The notes under the pieces were generated by a model. It was not told the origin of the DNA. It ran no database searches and was given only the letters and a program-made list of their open reading frames with translations. A stretch of 64,000 bases of DNA. Origin: Alistipes sp. Its GTDB lineage: Bacteria; Bacteroidota; Bacteroidia; Bacteroidales; Rikenellaceae. Positions 62,267 through 64,000 of the stretch are shown in pieces (position 1 is the first letter of the stretch; every line of letters starts with the position of its first letter). A program made the position numbers and the translations under genes. The stretch lies in contig JAFZFP010000023.1 of assembly GCA_017555905.1 (NCBI GenBank), forward strand, positions 1 to 64,000. Direction: 5' to 3'.

Positions 62267-63751
62267 TTAATAATCTGCTTTGGATAACTGCTCGGGCTTC
62301 GAGGCGAGCCAAAGGCCGAGGATGGTGAGTGCGCCATTGAGAATTATCACCTCATAACTAAAGGTGTAGCCACCAAACCACGCTTCGGAGTGCGAGGCGA
62401 TGATGTAACTTATTGCTGGGGCGATAAGTGCGATAAAGGGTATTGCCCTACCATTCACACTACGACGTGTGGCCAAGCCAAATAGGAAGAGTCCCAAGAG
62501 AGGGCCGTAGGTGTAACTCGCCATAGTAAAGATGAGGGTTATGGCGCCTGACTTGCTCCACGTGCCAAAGAGGATGATGATGAGTGCCATAAGTACTGCG
62601 ATAGCGCAGTGGATGGCCTTGCGTACCCTCTCGATGGCCTTCGTACCCTCCGTGGTGGTCTCGTCGTAGCGACGGCGTGCTGAGGCTATGTCGAGGGTGA
62701 AGGAGGTGGTCAGAGCCGTGAGGGCTGAGCCTGCTGAGGAGTAGGTGGAGGCCACAACGCCCAGGAGGAAGAGGATACCCACGACGACGGGGAGTCCGCA
62801 TCCCGTAGCAACGAATCCGAAGAGGTCGTCGCCACGCTCCACGCTTAAACCACAACTATCTATATATATATAAAGGAGTGCGCCGAGCGAGAGGAACAGC
62901 ACAATAACAATAACTTGCAGGAGTATGGATTGCATCAAGCCTCGTTGAGCATCCTCCCTATTGCGACACGACAACACCGTCTGCATCATATCCTGATCGA
63001 GCCCCGTCATTGCCACCACGAGGAATATGCCCGAGATGAACTGCTTCCAGAAGTAACGCCTATCAAGCGGATTGTCAAAGAAGAGGGTCTTGGAGTAGTC
63101 GCTCTGCGTGATGCTCTCGATGGCCGATGCAAAAGGTATGTCGAGGGCCTTGATGACGTAGATGATAGCCACGACGATGCTACACACCATAATAATAGTC
63201 TTGACCATCTCAACCCACACCACGGAGCGTACGCCACCACGACGTGTGTAGAGCCACACCATCACCATCATTATCAAGGCATTCACCGCAAAGGGAATGT
63301 TGTAGAGGTCGTAGAGGAGCGATTGCAGTACTACGCAGATGATATAGGCACGTAGCGAGGCAGAGAGGAGTTTAGCCACGAAGAAGAGCCACGCTCCCGT
63401 GCGGTGAGCCACGATACCGAAGCGCTGGTCGAGGTACTCATACAAAGAGACAACTCCCAAGCGGTAGTATAGCGGAATGAGGAGGTAGGCGATGATGACA
63501 TAGCCTACGAAGAAGCCGAGAGTGGTCTGAAGATAGCTGAAGCCATCCACAGCGACACTGCCTGGAACAGAGATATAGGTGACGCCCGACATTGCAGCAC
63601 CCACCATAGCAATAGCCGCAACAACACGTGGGGTGTTGCGCCTACCTGTGAAGAATGAACCCCCTGAGATATTGCGCGAGGCAAACCACGCCACCACGAA
63701 GAGTAGCGCGATGTAGCCTGCGAGGGTAGCTATGATGATTAGCGGTGACAC
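62267..63751 (-). CDS. Sodium:solute symporter (SSS family)
   Basis: 494 aa, about 13 hydrophobic segments throughout, GTG start at 63751 (MSPLIIIATLAGYIALL). Signature regions: SGVTYISVPGSVAVDGFSYL in the third span region, AMTGLDQDMMQTVLSCRNRE, and SSAGSALTALTTSFTLDI. It imports a sugar, organic acid, amino acid or similar solute with sodium. The substrate cannot be told. It lies 12 nt after the FAD protein stop. Confidence 0.92.
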   Translation of the reverse strand: MSPLIIIATLAGYIALLFVVAWFASRNISGGSFFTGRRNTPRVVAAIAMVGAAMSGVTYISVPGSVAVDGFSYLQTTLGFFVGYVIIAYLLIPLYYRLGVVSLYEYLDQRFGIVAHRTGAWLFFVAKLLSASLRAYIICVVLQSLLYDLYNIPFAVNALIMMVMVWLYTRRGGVRSVVWVEMVKTIIMVCSIVVAIIYVIKALDIPFASAIESITQSDYSKTLFFDNPLDRRYFWKQFISGIFLVVAMTGLDQDMMQTVLSCRNREDAQRGLMQSILLQVIVIVLFLSLGALLYIYIDSCGLSVERGDDLFGFVATGCGLPVVVGILFLLGVVASTYSSAGSALTALTTSFTLDIASARRRYDETTTEGTKAIERVRKAIHCAIAVLMALIIILFGTWSKSGAITLIFTMASYTYGPLLGLFLFGLATRRSVNGRAIPFIALIAPAISYIIASHSEAWFGGYTFSYEVIILNGALTILGLWLASKPEQLSKADY

Positions 63752-63763
63752 GGGTTAGTGATA

Positions 63764-64000
63764 CTAAAAGTTGTGGGCCTTGCAGTAGCGAGCCACGGCA
63801 TCGGCGATACGTTCGCCATCAAGGGCCGCAGAGACGATACCTCCAGCGTAGCCAGCACCCTCACCCGCGGGGAACAAGCCCTCAATCTGTGTGTGCATAA
63901 GTGTTTCACTATCACGAGGTATGCGTACAGGGGTCGAGGTACGAGACTCCACACCCACGACGATAGCCTCGTCAGAGACAAAGCCCTTCATCCTACGACC
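63764..64000 (-). CDS. FAD-dependent oxidoreductase, C-terminal part (truncated by window edge)
   Basis: Only the last 78 residues are in the window; the frame is open to position 64000. The segment EGLFPAGEGAGYAGGIVSAA with a following ALDGERIADAVARYC is the C-terminal FAD-binding signature of 'FAD-dependent protein' flavoproteins related to thioredoxin-reductase-like and BaiN-like enzymes. The N-terminal part lies outside, so the subtype cannot be named. It is transcribed leftward, upstream of the symporter. Confidence 0.8.
   Translation of the reverse strand, partial: GRRMKGFVSDEAIVVGVESRTSTPVRIPRDSETLMHTQIEGLFPAGEGAGYAGGIVSAALDGERIADAVARYCKAHNF

Noticed and set aside
1-64000. Mobile elements, prophage, toxin-antitoxin or defence systems
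   Set aside because: I looked for transposase, integrase, restriction, Cas and phage signatures on both strands and found none; the window is core chromosome.

Overview
The window is a piece of Bacteroidota chromosome, most likely from the order Bacteroidales; an Alistipes/Rikenellaceae-like gut bacterium is my guess, not something I can prove. Evidence: many promoters fit the Bacteroidota pattern TTTG - 19/20 nt - TAnnTTTG, Shine-Dalgarno sequences are weak or absent, and typical phylum gene sets are present (Bat aerotolerance operon, DUF4271 / HemD-like / rnpA / yidD cluster, NagB-like/PIG-L fusion, DUF3467). Almost everything is core or housekeeping DNA. I see no insertion sequence, prophage, CRISPR array, tRNA or obvious genomic island.

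Layout. 1-29 is the 5' end of a 16S rRNA gene on the minus strand, with a leader and tandem promoters up to about 345. 500-3807 is a four-gene minus operon (hemerythrin-like protein, LuxR-type regulator with a degenerate receiver, CutC, transglutaminase-like protein). 3808-4390 is a non-coding stretch with a duplicated 54-bp structured repeat, then a small ferredoxin and serS. 6509-15781 is an eight-gene plus operon (U32 hydroxylase-like protein, rRNA-type methyltransferase, split chromate transporter pair, UvrD/PcrA helicase, glycosyltransferase, endonuclease III, S41 lipoprotein). 15787-24109 holds the Bat operon (MoxR, DUF58, BatD-like, TPR, two von Willebrand factor A proteins), then PepD and a kinase-like protein, closed by a strong bidirectional terminator.

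24201-28632 (minus) is the outer-membrane biogenesis group uppS-bamA-skp-skp, followed by nadK. 29692-33003 (plus) is pdxJ-cca-metallophosphoesterase. It converges on a long minus cluster, 33000-41306: LysE-type exporter, cmk, ispH, small membrane protein, S41 protease, histidine kinase, DUF4271, HemD-like, rnpA, yidD. Then come a DUF3467 gene, a large repeat-containing lipoprotein and dut. An AT-rich non-coding stretch at 44670-45089 has clustered DnaA-box-like nonamers. 45090-51242 (minus) is dnaB-comM-sppA-mrp. 51379-54477 (plus) is a LolC/E-type permease, menG and two secreted proteins. These are followed by a Cys/Glu-rich mini-lipoprotein, a DHH phosphoesterase, an MsbA-type exporter, a pseudo-NagB/PIG-L fusion and a canonical nagB. 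The right end (minus) has a reverse-domain-order rubrerythrin, an Mpv17-like membrane protein, a sodium/solute symporter and a truncated FAD protein.

The points most worth a second look are the hemerythrin / pseudo-receiver operon, the structured repeats at 4067-4296, the possible origin-like region near 44.9 kb, the Cys-rich lipoprotein at 54563, the kinase-like protein at 23276, the modular lipoprotein at 41933 and the fusion protein at 58007 whose NagB active site is degenerate.
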